Assembly (NCBI GenBank): GCA_943367715.1
Contig: CALRJY020000010.1
Location: 1-64,000 of the forward strand
Length of the DNA: 64,000 nucleotides
DNA from: JAEYXS01 sp943367715
Lineage (GTDB): Bacteria > Verrucomicrobiota > Verrucomicrobiia > Limisphaerales > JAEYXS01
Direction: 5' to 3'
The notes beneath the pieces are model-generated. The model worked only from the letters and a program-made list of their open reading frames with translations, searched no databases and was not told where the DNA came from. Positions 17,377 to 25,532 of the stretch are shown here, piece by piece (position 1 is the first letter of the stretch; the number at the start of each line of letters is the position of its first letter). The translations under genes and the position numbers were made by a program.

Positions 17377-17418
17377 GTTAAAAGCGTTGAATCGTGAAAT
17401 ACGATTCAACGCTTTAAC
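17377..17418. terminator. bidirectional hairpin terminator
   Basis: Left arm 17377-17395 and right arm 17401-17418 pair over about 18 bases (core AAGCGTTGAATCGT) around the loop GAAAT. T-rich sequence follows on both sides. It lies between the convergent 3' ends of the DUF4126 gene and pheS and probably stops both transcripts. Confidence 0.85.
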
Positions 17419-17440
17419 CTTTTAAACGAATCTCGTTTCC

Positions 17441-18451
17441 TCAGAACTGCTTCAAAAATCGCAGATCATTCTGATAGAACAGCCGGATGTCATCGATGCC
17501 GTAGCGGATCATCGCGATGCGCTCGATGCCGAAGCCGAAGGCCCAACCGCTCCATTGCTCCGGATCATAGCCCACCGTCTCGAACACCTGCGGATGCACC
17601 ATGCCGCAGCCCGCGATCTCCAGCCAGTCCTTGCCCATCTTCTTGGTCAATGAACTCGCGAAATCGATCTCGAAGCTCGGCTCCGTGTAGCTGAAGTAAT
17701 GCGGGCGGAAGCGCAGTTTCACTTCATCGCCCAGCAGCTCCTTGAAAACATATTCCACCGTGCCCTTGAGGTCGCCCACGGTCACGCCTTTGTCCACATA
17801 CAGACCTTCGATCTGATGGAACGTCGGGTTATGCGTGGCATCGGCATTATCACGCCGATACACGCGACCCGGCACAATGATGCGGATTGGCGGCGCCTGC
17901 TTCTCCATCACCCGGATCTGCACGGAAGACGTATGCGTGCGCAACAACGGCTTCGGGCCGGAGCCCGTGCCGACGTAAAAAGTATCCTGGGCATCCCGCG
18001 CCGGATGATCCGCCGGTGTGTTCAAGGCGTCGAAGCAATGATACTCGTCCTCAATCTCCGGCCCATCCGCCACCACGAAACCAATTTTGCGGAAGCAGCG
18101 GACGATATCCTCCGTCACCTGCGTGAGCGGATGCAGCTTGCCCAGCGCATGGCGGCGGCCCGGCGCCGTGAAATCCGTCGGCTCTTTCGGCAACGCCGCT
18201 TTCAGTTCCAATTCCGCCCGGCGTTCGCCGATGAGGCGTTCCAGCTCCTGCTTTGCGTCATTGATCGCCTTGCCCGCCGCCGGCTTCTCTTCCTTGGAAA
18301 GCGTGCCGAGCTGTTTCATCAGCGCGGTGATTTTGCCGTTGGAGCCGAGGTAGGAGGTGCGGGCCTGATCCAAGGCCGCCAGATCAGCCGCCGCCTGGAG
18401 TTCAGCCAGGGCGGACTGCTTCAAAGGATCAATCTGTGCCACGAAAGACAT
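17441..18451 (-). CDS. pheS: phenylalanine--tRNA ligase alpha subunit
   Basis: A 336-residue catalytic subunit that charges tRNA-Phe together with PheT. The N-terminal coiled coil spans about 10-85. The class II core starts after PGRRHALGKLHPLT. Motif 2 is visible as HNPTFHQIEGLYVDKG near 205-220 and motif 3 as GFGIERIAMIRYGIDDIR near 311-328. Length is normal. The gene follows rplT in the same direction but a terminator hairpin lies between them. The usual partner gene pheT does not follow; the next gene is convergent. PheT must be encoded elsewhere. Confidence 0.96.
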   Translation of the reverse strand: MSFVAQIDPLKQSALAELQAAADLAALDQARTSYLGSNGKITALMKQLGTLSKEEKPAAGKAINDAKQELERLIGERRAELELKAALPKEPTDFTAPGRRHALGKLHPLTQVTEDIVRCFRKIGFVVADGPEIEDEYHCFDALNTPADHPARDAQDTFYVGTGSGPKPLLRTHTSSVQIRVMEKQAPPIRIIVPGRVYRRDNADATHNPTFHQIEGLYVDKGVTVGDLKGTVEYVFKELLGDEVKLRFRPHYFSYTEPSFEIDFASSLTKKMGKDWLEIAGCGMVHPQVFETVGYDPEQWSGWAFGFGIERIAMIRYGIDDIRLFYQNDLRFLKQF

Positions 18452-18493
18452 AGTGCGGGCGAAAAGATAGGTGAAGGACCGGACGCGACCAAC

Positions 18494-18522
18494 AAAAAAG
18501 GGCGGCTGTTTAGGCCGCCCTT
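18494..18522 (-). terminator. hairpin terminator between rplT and pheS
   Basis: On the minus strand the stem AAGGGCGGC / GCCGCCCTT is followed by six T residues. It sits 20 bases after the rplT stop and 42 bases before pheS. It could end the ribosomal-protein transcript or act as an attenuator controlling pheS. A weak promoter-like pair, TTGGTC and TATCTT with 17-base spacing, lies between it and pheS. Confidence 0.75.
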
Positions 18523-18542
18523 CCCTGTTGAAAAACTAAAGC

Positions 18543-18938
18543 TTAGGCCTTGGCTTTGGCTGCCGTGGCGATATTCGCCATCTTGGTCTTCAGCGCATCG
18601 CCGGACATCCGGACGAGTTCGGTGAATGCCGGGGCGTCGGTCGCGGCGAGATCGGCGAGGGCCTTGCGGTCCAGCGTGATCTGCGCGGCCTTCAGGCCTT
18701 CCATGAAGCGGCTGTACGTCGTGCCAGCCGAACGGGCGGCGGCATTGATACGCACCTGCCAGAGGGCGCGGTAATTGCGCTTCTTGGTCTTGCGATCGCG
18801 GAAGGAATACTGCATGCCGTGATCGAGGGCGTCGGCGGCATAGCGGTAAAGTTTGGAACGGCGCATCCGGAAGCCTTTGGCGGCTTGCAGCGTACGGATA
18901 CGGCGCTTACGGGAAGCGGGGGCGTTTGTAACACGCAT
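18543..18938 (-). CDS. rplT: 50S ribosomal protein L20
   Basis: A 131-residue protein, slightly longer than the usual 117-120 because of an Ala/Lys-rich tail. The N-terminal basic extension and block GFRMRRSKLYRYAADALDHGMQYSF..RK near 22-52 are diagnostic, as is WQVRINAAAR near 61-70. L20 binds 23S rRNA early in 50S assembly. It lies 26 bases downstream of rpmI, the normal arrangement. In many bacteria L20 represses its own operon through a leader RNA; I could not identify such a leader with confidence here. Confidence 0.97.
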   Translation of the reverse strand: MRVTNAPASRKRRIRTLQAAKGFRMRRSKLYRYAADALDHGMQYSFRDRKTKKRNYRALWQVRINAAARSAGTTYSRFMEGLKAAQITLDRKALADLAATDAPAFTELVRMSGDALKTKMANIATAAKAKA

Positions 18939-18964
18939 GTCAGTAAATCAGTTAGGGGTGAAAA

Positions 18965-19174
18965 TTAATGGCTGAAGGGCAGGCTGCCGATGATGCGCCA
19001 CATGTCCGTCTTGTCCACCATGACACCTTTGCCGAGGGAGCGACGGCGCTTCGGGCTCTTGCCGGCCAGCAAATGGCGGCGGCCTGCACGGGCGCGTTTG
19101 ATCTTGCCACTGGCGGTGATTTTGAACCGCTTGGCGACCGATTTCTTCGTTCTGATGCCTTTAGGACGACGCAT
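18965..19174 (-). CDS. rpmI: 50S ribosomal protein L35
   Basis: A 69-residue very basic protein. The start RRPKGIRTKKSVAKRFKITASGKIKR and the block GRRHLLAGKSPKRRRSLG match L35. It is the first gene of the rpmI-rplT transcript. The usual upstream gene infC is absent here; tandem promoters lie directly upstream instead. Confidence 0.96.
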   Translation of the reverse strand: MRRPKGIRTKKSVAKRFKITASGKIKRARAGRRHLLAGKSPKRRRSLGKGVMVDKTDMWRIIGSLPFSH

Positions 19175-19209
19175 AACTAATCCAATTTCGTTCTATTAAA
19201 AGAGCGCGA

Positions 19210-19238
19210 ACTATATGGACCGGGTGGCGGGTGTGCAA
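19210..19238 (-). promoter_or_regulatory. candidate proximal promoter of rpmI
   Basis: On the minus strand TTGCAC and TATAGT are separated by 17 bases. The start of transcription would fall near 19203, giving a leader of about 28 bases before rpmI. Confidence 0.55.
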
Positions 19239-19349
19239 GAGGTATTTTAACAACAACCTGAAAAAGAAAGTGATCCGGGCAGCAGACGCCAAGGAGGTGG
19301 GGGTGGGGAACCCCTCTGAAGAAACGTACCGCTACCCGAATCATTAGCA

Positions 19350-19378
19350 AAACTAGGAACGACACCAAAAATTGTCAA
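19350..19378 (-). promoter_or_regulatory. candidate distal promoter of rpmI
   Basis: On the minus strand a perfect TTGACA is followed after 17 bases by TAGTTT. Transcription from here would yield a leader of about 170 bases containing GGGG-tt-CCCC, long enough for an L20-type autoregulatory structure, though none was established. Together with the proximal site it suggests tandem promoters. Confidence 0.5.
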
Positions 19379-19537
19379 CCCACTTCTCAGGAAATCTACG
19401 GAGAATCAACGTAGACGTAGTATCTTTAAGCGTTCTGGAAGAGCAACTTGCAAAAATCCCGATGATGCCAAGCGATTACAATCAGAGAAAAATTGCGAAT
19501 TTCTGACTTTTCCACGTGACACGAAGATTTCTTGGCC

Positions 19538-19543
19538 TATATT
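19538..19543 (+). promoter_or_regulatory. candidate -10 element of the tRNA-Glu gene
   Basis: TATATT lies 18 bases before the mature tRNA 5' end. The matching -35 (CGTGAC at 19515-19520, 17-base spacing) is weak. Confidence 0.35.
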
Positions 19544-19561
19544 CACGCCCCTGCTGCGGCC

Positions 19562-19636
19562 GACCCTATCGTCCAGCGGTTAGGACACCGCCCTTTCACG
19601 GCAGTAACCGGGGTTCGAATCCCCGTAGGGTCGCCA
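19562..19636 (+). tRNA. tRNA-Glu (anticodon TTC)
   Basis: The acceptor stem GACCCTA pairs with TAGGGTC, followed by G and an encoded CCA. The anticodon loop CTTTCAC places TTC at 19595-19597. The T arm GGGGTTCGAATCCCC is perfect. The D arm contains AGCGGTTAGGAC as in other bacterial tRNA-Glu. It is a single gene; no other tRNA adjoins it. The 248 bases after it (19637-19884) hold nothing recognisable. Confidence 0.97.
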
Positions 19637-19884
19637 CTTCTCAGCCGCAGAACTTCCCAGCCCTGTAAAATCAGGGCTTTTGCGTCCATTTCCGCCGCCT
19701 TCCCCGGATTATAGACACCTTGGATTCCCTGTTCTCCCTTGCGCAGTCCATTGTTCCAAAACTTCTCGCTTGGGCATTTACCTACAATAACAACCGTCGC
19801 CACCTCCTTTTACGCGATTTTTCTTAGTTGGAATCAATTGTGCTCATACATAATGCGACAGGATGAATCCTGTTCACTCACGGC

Positions 19885-20613
19885 ATGCCTATGAAAGTCA
19901 TCCGGCCCAATTGCAGAGTCCAATTCACCGCCGAGGATATCGCTTTCGTTCTGGAAGTCCTCAGTCCCGGCACCGACACCAACCCCGCCCTCACCCAACT
20001 CCTCGGTGATGAAGAATCACGCGATCAGATCTTGGATGACGAACGGTTGCATCAAGCCCTGCTGGAAGGCACCGGTTGCCTGCGTGTCTCCACGCACTTC
20101 TATTTCTATGTGCTGGTGCGCCGCGTTTTGAAGAAGGCCGGTATCGAAGACCGGCGCGTGGCGGATTACGTTGCCGAACTCCTCGCCGAGTTCACCCAAC
20201 TGGAACGCTTGTCCCTCCAAGTCACAGCGGACTTCAATCCGCTTGAATACCTCTTCGAGATGATGGCCGCTCTCCAACACGCGGATGAACGCACCTCGTT
20301 CCTCATCCGCGCGCATATCGGGAATCACTCGCTCTTTCTCTCCGGCGTGTTCCCCGACCGCATCCGCCATCGTGCGGAGAAAAAAGGGTTTCCGGATCTG
20401 AGCTACTACGAAGGCATGGGCCGCTCCAACTTCCGCGTGGCCAGCGACCACCGCCTCGCCCGCCACTACGAACTGGCGCCCGTCTTCACCACTCTTAGCG
20501 AATCCTTCCACGAAACCCGCCAGGCATTAAATGATCTGGCCGAACGCGTGATCCATCTAGGCGATCCCCTCCAATCCGACGCCCTCCTCCTAAAAGCGTT
20601 CGCGAAGAACTAG
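19885..20613 (+). CDS. conserved hypothetical protein
   Basis: A 242-residue cytosolic, mostly helical protein beginning MPMKVIRPNCRVQFTAEDIAFV. No signal peptide or membrane segment is present. It includes the blocks STHFYFYVLVRRVLKKAGI near 70-88 and GNHSLFLSGVFPDRIRHRAEKKG near 150-172. The composition is that of a real gene, but I know no function. A second ATG two codons later (19891) is equally possible. The gene stands alone, followed by a repeat and a terminator belonging to the opposite strand. Confidence 0.8.
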   Translation: MPMKVIRPNCRVQFTAEDIAFVLEVLSPGTDTNPALTQLLGDEESRDQILDDERLHQALLEGTGCLRVSTHFYFYVLVRRVLKKAGIEDRRVADYVAELLAEFTQLERLSLQVTADFNPLEYLFEMMAALQHADERTSFLIRAHIGNHSLFLSGVFPDRIRHRAEKKGFPDLSYYEGMGRSNFRVASDHRLARHYELAPVFTTLSESFHETRQALNDLAERVIHLGDPLQSDALLLKAFAKN

Positions 20614-20659
20614 CCGCGAAAGCGAAAGCAGCCAAACTGTCACAGAGGCGGGAAATGTT

Positions 20660-20710
20660 CTCCCTCTCCTCTCAATGAGGAGAGGGCTGGGGTGAGGAGT
20701 GAGCGCGCCA
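20660..20710. repeat. GGAGAGGG-type palindromic repeat, copy 2
   Basis: CCCTCTCCTCTC-aat-GAGGAGAGGG, then CTGGGGTGAGGAGTGAGCGCGCC. It matches 33592-33640 closely and 3881-3930 more loosely. The stem could fold in RNA of either strand. Confidence 0.65.
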
Positions 20711-20732
20711 GAAGCTTGACTATCACCACAGC

Positions 20733-20769
20733 AAAAAACACCCGCCAAGCCTCTCAGCCTGACGGGTGC
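20733..20769 (-). terminator. hairpin terminator of the esterase gene
   Basis: Read on the minus strand, CACCCG and CGGGTG close a stem with an inner AGGC/GCTT helix, followed by TTTTTTG. It lies about 150 bases downstream of the esterase stop at 20923. Confidence 0.7.
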
Positions 20770-20922
20770 TAAATTCCGCAAATTTCCTAAATCCGCTCTG
20801 TTCTCTCCGTTAGCTCCTGTTCAATTTTCCAGTTTCCGGGTTGGAGGTTGGATCTTTGGCTTCGGGATCCTTCATTCGTCATAAACCCCGCACCATAGGT
20901 CGGGGTCGGATTTCGTGCTTCG

Positions 20923-21819
20923 TCATTTATTAATAAACCCCTGCTCCTTCAACCACCCGATGCACTCCCCCGTCCACGGATGCCGTGAAGCCGGATCCCA
21001 CTGAGACTTGCCCAGCCCGATCCCATGCGCGCCCTTCGGATAGATATGCATCGAGAACGACACGCCGTTCTTTTGCAGGGCGGCCGCGAACTCCAGCGCA
21101 TTCTCCACCTTCACGGCCTTGTCTTCCACCGTGTGAAAGATGAACGTCGGCGGCGTCTCCTTCGTAACCTGTTTCTCGTTGGAGAGCAGCTCCACCAATT
21201 CCGGCGACGGATTATCTCCCAGCAGATTCTTCTTCGAGCCCCCATGCGTCAGCGGCCCCATGCTGATCACCGGATAGCACAGGATGCCGATATCCGGCCG
21301 TGAACTCACCTGATCAATCGGGTCCTTCGCATTTGCATCCCCCGCATCGAAATGCGTGATCAACGTGGATGCCAGATGTCCGCCCGCTGAAGAGCCCATC
21401 ACCCCGATGCGCTTGGCGTCCAGCTTCCATTCGCCCGCCTTCGCCCGCACATACCGCAACGCGCGCGATACATCATTGAGCATCACCGGATGCCGATACC
21501 CCGCCGACCCCAGCCGATACTGCAACACGAACGCCGACACCCCCTGCTCATTCAGCCACATCGCATAATCCCGCCCCTCATGCGGCGCCAGCCCGCCATA
21601 ACCACCGCCCGGACAGATCACGATAGATGCCCCCGTCGCCTTCTCTGGATTCGCGAAATAAGGCGTCAGCTTCGGCACATCCTTGTCCTCCTTGCCCAAA
21701 GCCCCCGGCGCACCTTCCGGCCACAACGGAAACGCCTCCCGCGGCAACTTCTGCTGCGCCTGAACTGAAACCGCCGAAACGGCCAACGCCACCAAACAAA
21801 ATGCAGTGCGAATATTCAT
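20923..21819 (-). CDS. secreted alpha/beta hydrolase (carbohydrate esterase-like)
   Basis: A 298-residue exported hydrolase. A Sec signal peptide spans 1-22 (ending VQAQ). The oxyanion-hole block is VICPGGGYGGLAPHEG at 67-82, and the nucleophile elbow is GSSAGGHLA with Ser144. TVEDKAVKVENA near 244-255 and GAHGIGL near 276 provide the Asp and His. This layout matches acetyl-xylan/BD-FAE-type esterases of polysaccharide-degrading bacteria. I chose ATG 21819 because it starts directly before the signal peptide; a further upstream frame adds 15 non-signal residues. The exact ester is unknown. Confidence 0.9.
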   Translation of the reverse strand: MNIRTAFCLVALAVSAVSVQAQQKLPREAFPLWPEGAPGALGKEDKDVPKLTPYFANPEKATGASIVICPGGGYGGLAPHEGRDYAMWLNEQGVSAFVLQYRLGSAGYRHPVMLNDVSRALRYVRAKAGEWKLDAKRIGVMGSSAGGHLASTLITHFDAGDANAKDPIDQVSSRPDIGILCYPVISMGPLTHGGSKKNLLGDNPSPELVELLSNEKQVTKETPPTFIFHTVEDKAVKVENALEFAAALQKNGVSFSMHIYPKGAHGIGLGKSQWDPASRHPWTGECIGWLKEQGFINK

Positions 21820-21965
21820 AGGATTGATGGGTGGAGGATATTCAGCATCCAGCTCGCGAGGCAATTGCGGAATGTAAATCGTAGCAGCCGACGTGAGGAG
21901 GCTCTAACATTGGCCTTCGCTTCCTCTTCGACCTTCTCGCACTCTCTCATTTCTGTTTCCCTAAT

Positions 21966-22000
21966 CTGTGTCTATCTATGTCCATCTGTGGTTAACCCCT
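21966..22000. repeat. ACAGATGG-type dispersed repeat, copy 1
   Basis: Reads, on the minus strand, TTAACCACAGATGGACATAG followed by ATAGACACAGATTAG. The same phrase occurs at 47587-47611 and twice in 51277-51360. Confidence 0.6.
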
Positions 22001-22046
22001 TCCCCCATTTGACACCCTCCCGCCCGAACCGTACCTTCCCCGCCAC

Positions 22047-24113
22047 ATGTTCAAACTCGTCGCACCGTACGAACCTGCCGGAGATCAGCCGCAAGCTATT
22101 GCGAAGCTGACGGAGGGGTTGCATGCGGGTGCGAAGCATCAGACGCTCCTCGGCGTCACCGGCTCCGGCAAGACCTACACCATCGCGAACGTCATCAAAG
22201 AGGTGAGCCGGCCCACGCTCGTCATCTCGCATAACAAGACGCTCGCCGCCCAGCTCTACGCCGAGTTCAAGAGCTTCTTCCCGGATAACGCCGTCGAATA
22301 TTTCGTCAGCTACTTCGATTACTACCAGCCGGAGGCTTACATCCCGCGCACGGACACCTTCATCGAGAAGGATTCGAGCATCAACGAGGAGATCGAGCGC
22401 ATGCGCCTTTCCTCCATGAGTTCGCTCTTCGCGCGGCGCGACGTCATCGTGGTGGCCAGCGTCTCGTGCATCTACGGCACGGGCAGCAAGGAGGACTACG
22501 AGGCCATGGTCATCCCGCTGAAGGTCGGCATGGAGATCTCTCGCGACCAGTTTCTCAGTCGCCTCGTGGATATCCAATACCGTCGCAACGACATCGCCTT
22601 CGAACGCGGCGAATTCCGCGTTCGCGGTGATACCGTGGAGCTTCGCCCCGGTTATACGGAAGACGGCCTCCGCTTCGAATTCTTCGGCGATCAGATCGAT
22701 CGCATCACGCGCTTTGACCCCTTGTTGGGCGATACCCTGGACCAGTTCGACGCCATCACCGTTTATCCTGGCAAACAATTCGTCACGCCCGCCGACAAGC
22801 TGAAGCGCGCCACCCTCACCATCCGCGAGGAACTTGGCGACCGCATCGCGTGGTTCGAGAAGGAAGGCAAGTTGCTCGAGGCGCAGCGCATCAAGATGCG
22901 CACGGAATACGACCTGGAGATGATGGAAGAGATGGGCTTCTGCTCCGGCATCGAGAATTACTCGCGTCATATCGCTAAGCGCCCGCCCGGTTCGCGCCCT
23001 GCTACCATCATCGATTTCTTTCCGCCCGATTTCCTGCTCGTCATCGATGAATCCCACGCCACCGTCTCCCAGATCGGCGGCATGTATGCGGGTGACCGCT
23101 CACGCAAAAGCGTGCTGGTGGATCACGGTTTCCGTCTGCCCAGCGCGATGGATAATCGCCCATTGAACTTCGAGGAGTTCCAGAAGTTGCACGACCAAGT
23201 CATCTACGTCAGCGCCACGCCGGCCGCGCAAGAACTGCAATGGTCCGGGCAACGCGTCGCGGAACTCATCGTGCGTCCCACCGGACTCGTGGACCCGCCC
23301 ATCAGCGTCCGCCCGCTCAAAGGCCAGATCGATGACCTGCTCGAAGAAGTCCGCAAGCGCGTGGAGTTGAAAGAGCGTGTGCTCGTCACCACGCTTACGA
23401 AACGCAGCGCCGAGGAGCTCACAGATTACATGCGCGATATCGGCATCAACATCCGCTACCTGCACAGTGAGATCGACGCCATCGAACGCGTCGAGATTCT
23501 GCGCTCCTTGCGCAAAGGCGACTTCGACGTTCTCGTAGGCATCAACCTCCTGCGCGAAGGCCTTGATCTGCCGGAAGTCTCCCTCGTCGCCATTCTCGAT
23601 GCGGACAAGGAAGGCTACCTGCGCTCCACCACCAGCCTCATCCAGACCGCTGGCCGCGCCGCGCGTCACTTGAATGGTTTCGTCATCCTCTATGCGGACG
23701 TGATGACGCAGAGCATCCAGAAATTCCTCGCCACCTCGGAATATCGTCGCAAACGCCAGATAGCCTACAACCTCGAACACAACATCACGCCCAAAGGCGT
23801 CAGCCGTGCGGTCGAAGACAGCCTCTCCTCGCAAAAAGAAGTCACTGCGAAAGCCACCGCCTTCCTGCGCGATAAACAACCGGAGTTCGACGTCACCGAG
23901 ACCATCCGCCAACTCGAAGGCGAGATGCTCGATGCCGCGAACAACCTGGAATTCGAGAAAGCCGCCCTCCTTCGCGACCAGATCAACGAACTCAAACGCA
24001 CCTTCCTCGGCGGTGACAGCAAAGACTCCGGCTCAGGGAAATCCACCAGCTACGGCAAAGGCAAAAAGGGCAACCGTAAATTCGGCAAGAGCGGTAAAAG
24101 CAACCCGTTCTGA
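22047..24113 (+). CDS. uvrB: excinuclease ABC subunit UvrB
   Basis: A 688-residue damage-recognition helicase-like subunit of nucleotide excision repair; it takes DNA from UvrA and directs UvrC incision. Walker A is GVTGSGKT at 36-43. The beta-hairpin region YYQPEAYIPRTDTFIEKDSS near 92-111 is intact. DESHATVSQIGGMYAGDRSRK carries motif II. Helicase motif VI is QTAGRAARH. The UVR domain (IRQLEGEMLDAANNLEFEKAA) near 620-640 can bind UvrC. A Gly/Lys/Ser-rich tail of about 35 residues ends the protein. The gene is alone. Confidence 0.98.
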   Translation: MFKLVAPYEPAGDQPQAIAKLTEGLHAGAKHQTLLGVTGSGKTYTIANVIKEVSRPTLVISHNKTLAAQLYAEFKSFFPDNAVEYFVSYFDYYQPEAYIPRTDTFIEKDSSINEEIERMRLSSMSSLFARRDVIVVASVSCIYGTGSKEDYEAMVIPLKVGMEISRDQFLSRLVDIQYRRNDIAFERGEFRVRGDTVELRPGYTEDGLRFEFFGDQIDRITRFDPLLGDTLDQFDAITVYPGKQFVTPADKLKRATLTIREELGDRIAWFEKEGKLLEAQRIKMRTEYDLEMMEEMGFCSGIENYSRHIAKRPPGSRPATIIDFFPPDFLLVIDESHATVSQIGGMYAGDRSRKSVLVDHGFRLPSAMDNRPLNFEEFQKLHDQVIYVSATPAAQELQWSGQRVAELIVRPTGLVDPPISVRPLKGQIDDLLEEVRKRVELKERVLVTTLTKRSAEELTDYMRDIGINIRYLHSEIDAIERVEILRSLRKGDFDVLVGINLLREGLDLPEVSLVAILDADKEGYLRSTTSLIQTAGRAARHLNGFVILYADVMTQSIQKFLATSEYRRKRQIAYNLEHNITPKGVSRAVEDSLSSQKEVTAKATAFLRDKQPEFDVTETIRQLEGEMLDAANNLEFEKAALLRDQINELKRTFLGGDSKDSGSGKSTSYGKGKKGNRKFGKSGKSNPF

Positions 24114-24119
24114 GCTTTG

Positions 24120-24177
24120 GAGTGCGGAGGTTTGCCTCCGCTTTGCGATCGACGCGGCTTGACGCGTCGAATCCACC
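24120..24177. repeat. dispersed hairpin repeat, copy 2
   Basis: GCGGAGG-ttt-CCTCCGC is followed by GACGCG-gcttga-CGCGTC. It matches the first 46 bases of the window. It lies directly after uvrB and may also serve as its 3' end structure. Confidence 0.6.
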
Positions 24178-24254
24178 TACCGAGTGTTTAGCGTATTTAG
24201 CGCGCAAACTCTTGACCAATATGCTACCATAATCCTCGAGCATTGGGACCAACC

Positions 24255-24731
24255 ATGAAACATTTCTATCGATTGAATGGCTGGCAATGGTTCGGCGTTA
24301 TTCTTTGGACAGGCGTCTTCTCCCTGCCGCATCGCGATGATTCAATATCTGTGATGCTGTTACGTATACTTTTCTCTTTTGCCATAGGTTATTGCCTTAC
24401 CCAATGGTTCATCCAACAGAGGAGGTTTCCTCTCACATTGATGGTGAAGACTTCGGGAGCCAAAGGAGGCCCTCCGGAAGATCAGGAGCTCTTTGAAAAA
24501 CTGCACCGGCTTTTCAAAGCCACTTTTCCAAAAGGCAACCCGATAGAATTCGGTGGTTTCGACTGCAATGACGAACAGGTCTGGTTTTATTTCAAAGGTG
24601 CAGATCCAGATGTGATAATGAAATCTATCCAACCGTTGCTCAGAGATGTCTCTCTGCCAGAAGGATCCCACCTGATAGTTGCCACCGGACCAAACCAAAC
24701 GAAAGAATTGCCGGTATTCGCCACAATCTGA
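24255..24731 (+). CDS. small membrane protein, unknown function
   Basis: A 158-residue protein. Two hydrophobic segments occur near residues 9-22 (WQWFGVILWTGVF) and 33-50 (MLLRILFSFAIGYCLTQWF). The remaining 100 residues are soluble (LFEKLHRLFKATFPKGNPIEFGG and later). I chose ATG 24255 over an in-frame codon four residues upstream. I do not recognise the family. It is convergent with recO, with a 15-base gap. Confidence 0.7.
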   Translation: MKHFYRLNGWQWFGVILWTGVFSLPHRDDSISVMLLRILFSFAIGYCLTQWFIQQRRFPLTLMVKTSGAKGGPPEDQELFEKLHRLFKATFPKGNPIEFGGFDCNDEQVWFYFKGADPDVIMKSIQPLLRDVSLPEGSHLIVATGPNQTKELPVFATI

Positions 24732-24746
24732 CCCGGCGGTTCAGGC

Positions 24747-25394
24747 TCAATTTCCCGCCTCAATGGCCGTATTCCGCCCCCGTGGAATCTTATCCAAATG
24801 ATAGATCAAGAACCCGTGCAGGAACTGCCGCAGTTCGGTGATATGCTGCATGGTCAATTCCGCCTCCGCCAGTTGCGCCCACTCACAATCCTGCAACGCG
24901 GCCAATAGCGATTGAGCCGTCTTACCCAGTTTGATTTCCTCCGACAGCGGACTCTGCCCCAACAGATCCAGCAGCTTCAGTTCAAACGCAATGACGTTCA
25001 CCGGCTTCACGCCTACCTGCACCAAATGCTGCAAGAATCCGAGCATCAGATCATACACCTCCACGATGGGCGTCTCCGTCTCCGTCGTCTGCTCGATGAG
25101 CGCCACCGCATAAGCCGCCTGTTGCACGCGCCCGATGTCCGTGCGCAAGGCCTCATGCGTTTCACGTAAGCTAAGCTCCCGCAGATTGTGCAAGTCCGAG
25201 CGGCGGCTCCGTTGAAAGGTGAAATCCGCCTGATAGAAGATGTCCAGCTTCCCCCGATACACGGACTTCGGACGTCGCGCCCCTTTCGCCACCACCGCGA
25301 TGCGCCCCAGTTCCGGTGTGAGCCAATGCACGATCAAGCTCGTCTCCGTCAACGGACGCGTGCGCAAAATGATCCCTGAAGCCCGCTCATCCAT
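24747..25394 (-). CDS. recO: DNA repair protein RecO
   Basis: A 215-residue recombination mediator that helps load RecA at gaps. The N-terminal OB-fold is recognisable: GIILRTRPLTETSLIVHWLTPELGRIAVVAKGARRPKS at about 6-43. The helical C-terminus lacks the four-cysteine zinc motif found in some RecO proteins. ATG 25394 is chosen because the OB-fold starts there; an open frame to 25487 runs through an inverted repeat. Together with ybeY, phoH and the HIT gene it forms a minus-strand run. Confidence 0.9.
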   Translation of the reverse strand: MDERASGIILRTRPLTETSLIVHWLTPELGRIAVVAKGARRPKSVYRGKLDIFYQADFTFQRSRRSDLHNLRELSLRETHEALRTDIGRVQQAAYAVALIEQTTETETPIVEVYDLMLGFLQHLVQVGVKPVNVIAFELKLLDLLGQSPLSEEIKLGKTAQSLLAALQDCEWAQLAEAELTMQHITELRQFLHGFLIYHLDKIPRGRNTAIEAGN

Positions 25395-25405
25395 GGCGGC
25401 AAATC

Positions 25406-25520
25406 GTAGCGCAGGTTGGCAACCTGCTGTGTCGCCGACTGGCAGTCGGCAGCGCTTCCAAACTGAGCAAGCCTCGCAGATTACCAATCTGCGACACAGC
25501 AGACTGCCAGTCTGCGCTAC
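25406..25520. repeat. long inverted repeat between ybeY and recO
   Basis: Arms 25406-25434 and 25492-25520 (29 bases each) are near-perfect reverse complements, starting GTAGCGCAG on one side and ending CTGCGCTAC on the other. Each arm itself contains small palindromes such as CAGGTTGGcaACCTG and GCAGACTGcCAGTCTGC. It lies 12 bases upstream of recO and 13 after ybeY. Confidence 0.8.
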
Positions 25521-25532
25521 AGGGCTTCGCTC

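Noticed and set aside
19175..19560. infC hidden upstream of rpmI
   Set aside because: All frames are short and none has IF3 motifs; the stretch holds promoters and a leader instead.
21972..23057. 361-codon open frame opposite uvrB
   Set aside because: It lies antisense to strongly conserved uvrB, is Asp/Glu/Arg-rich and has no family features, which is typical of a mirror frame in G+C-rich coding DNA.
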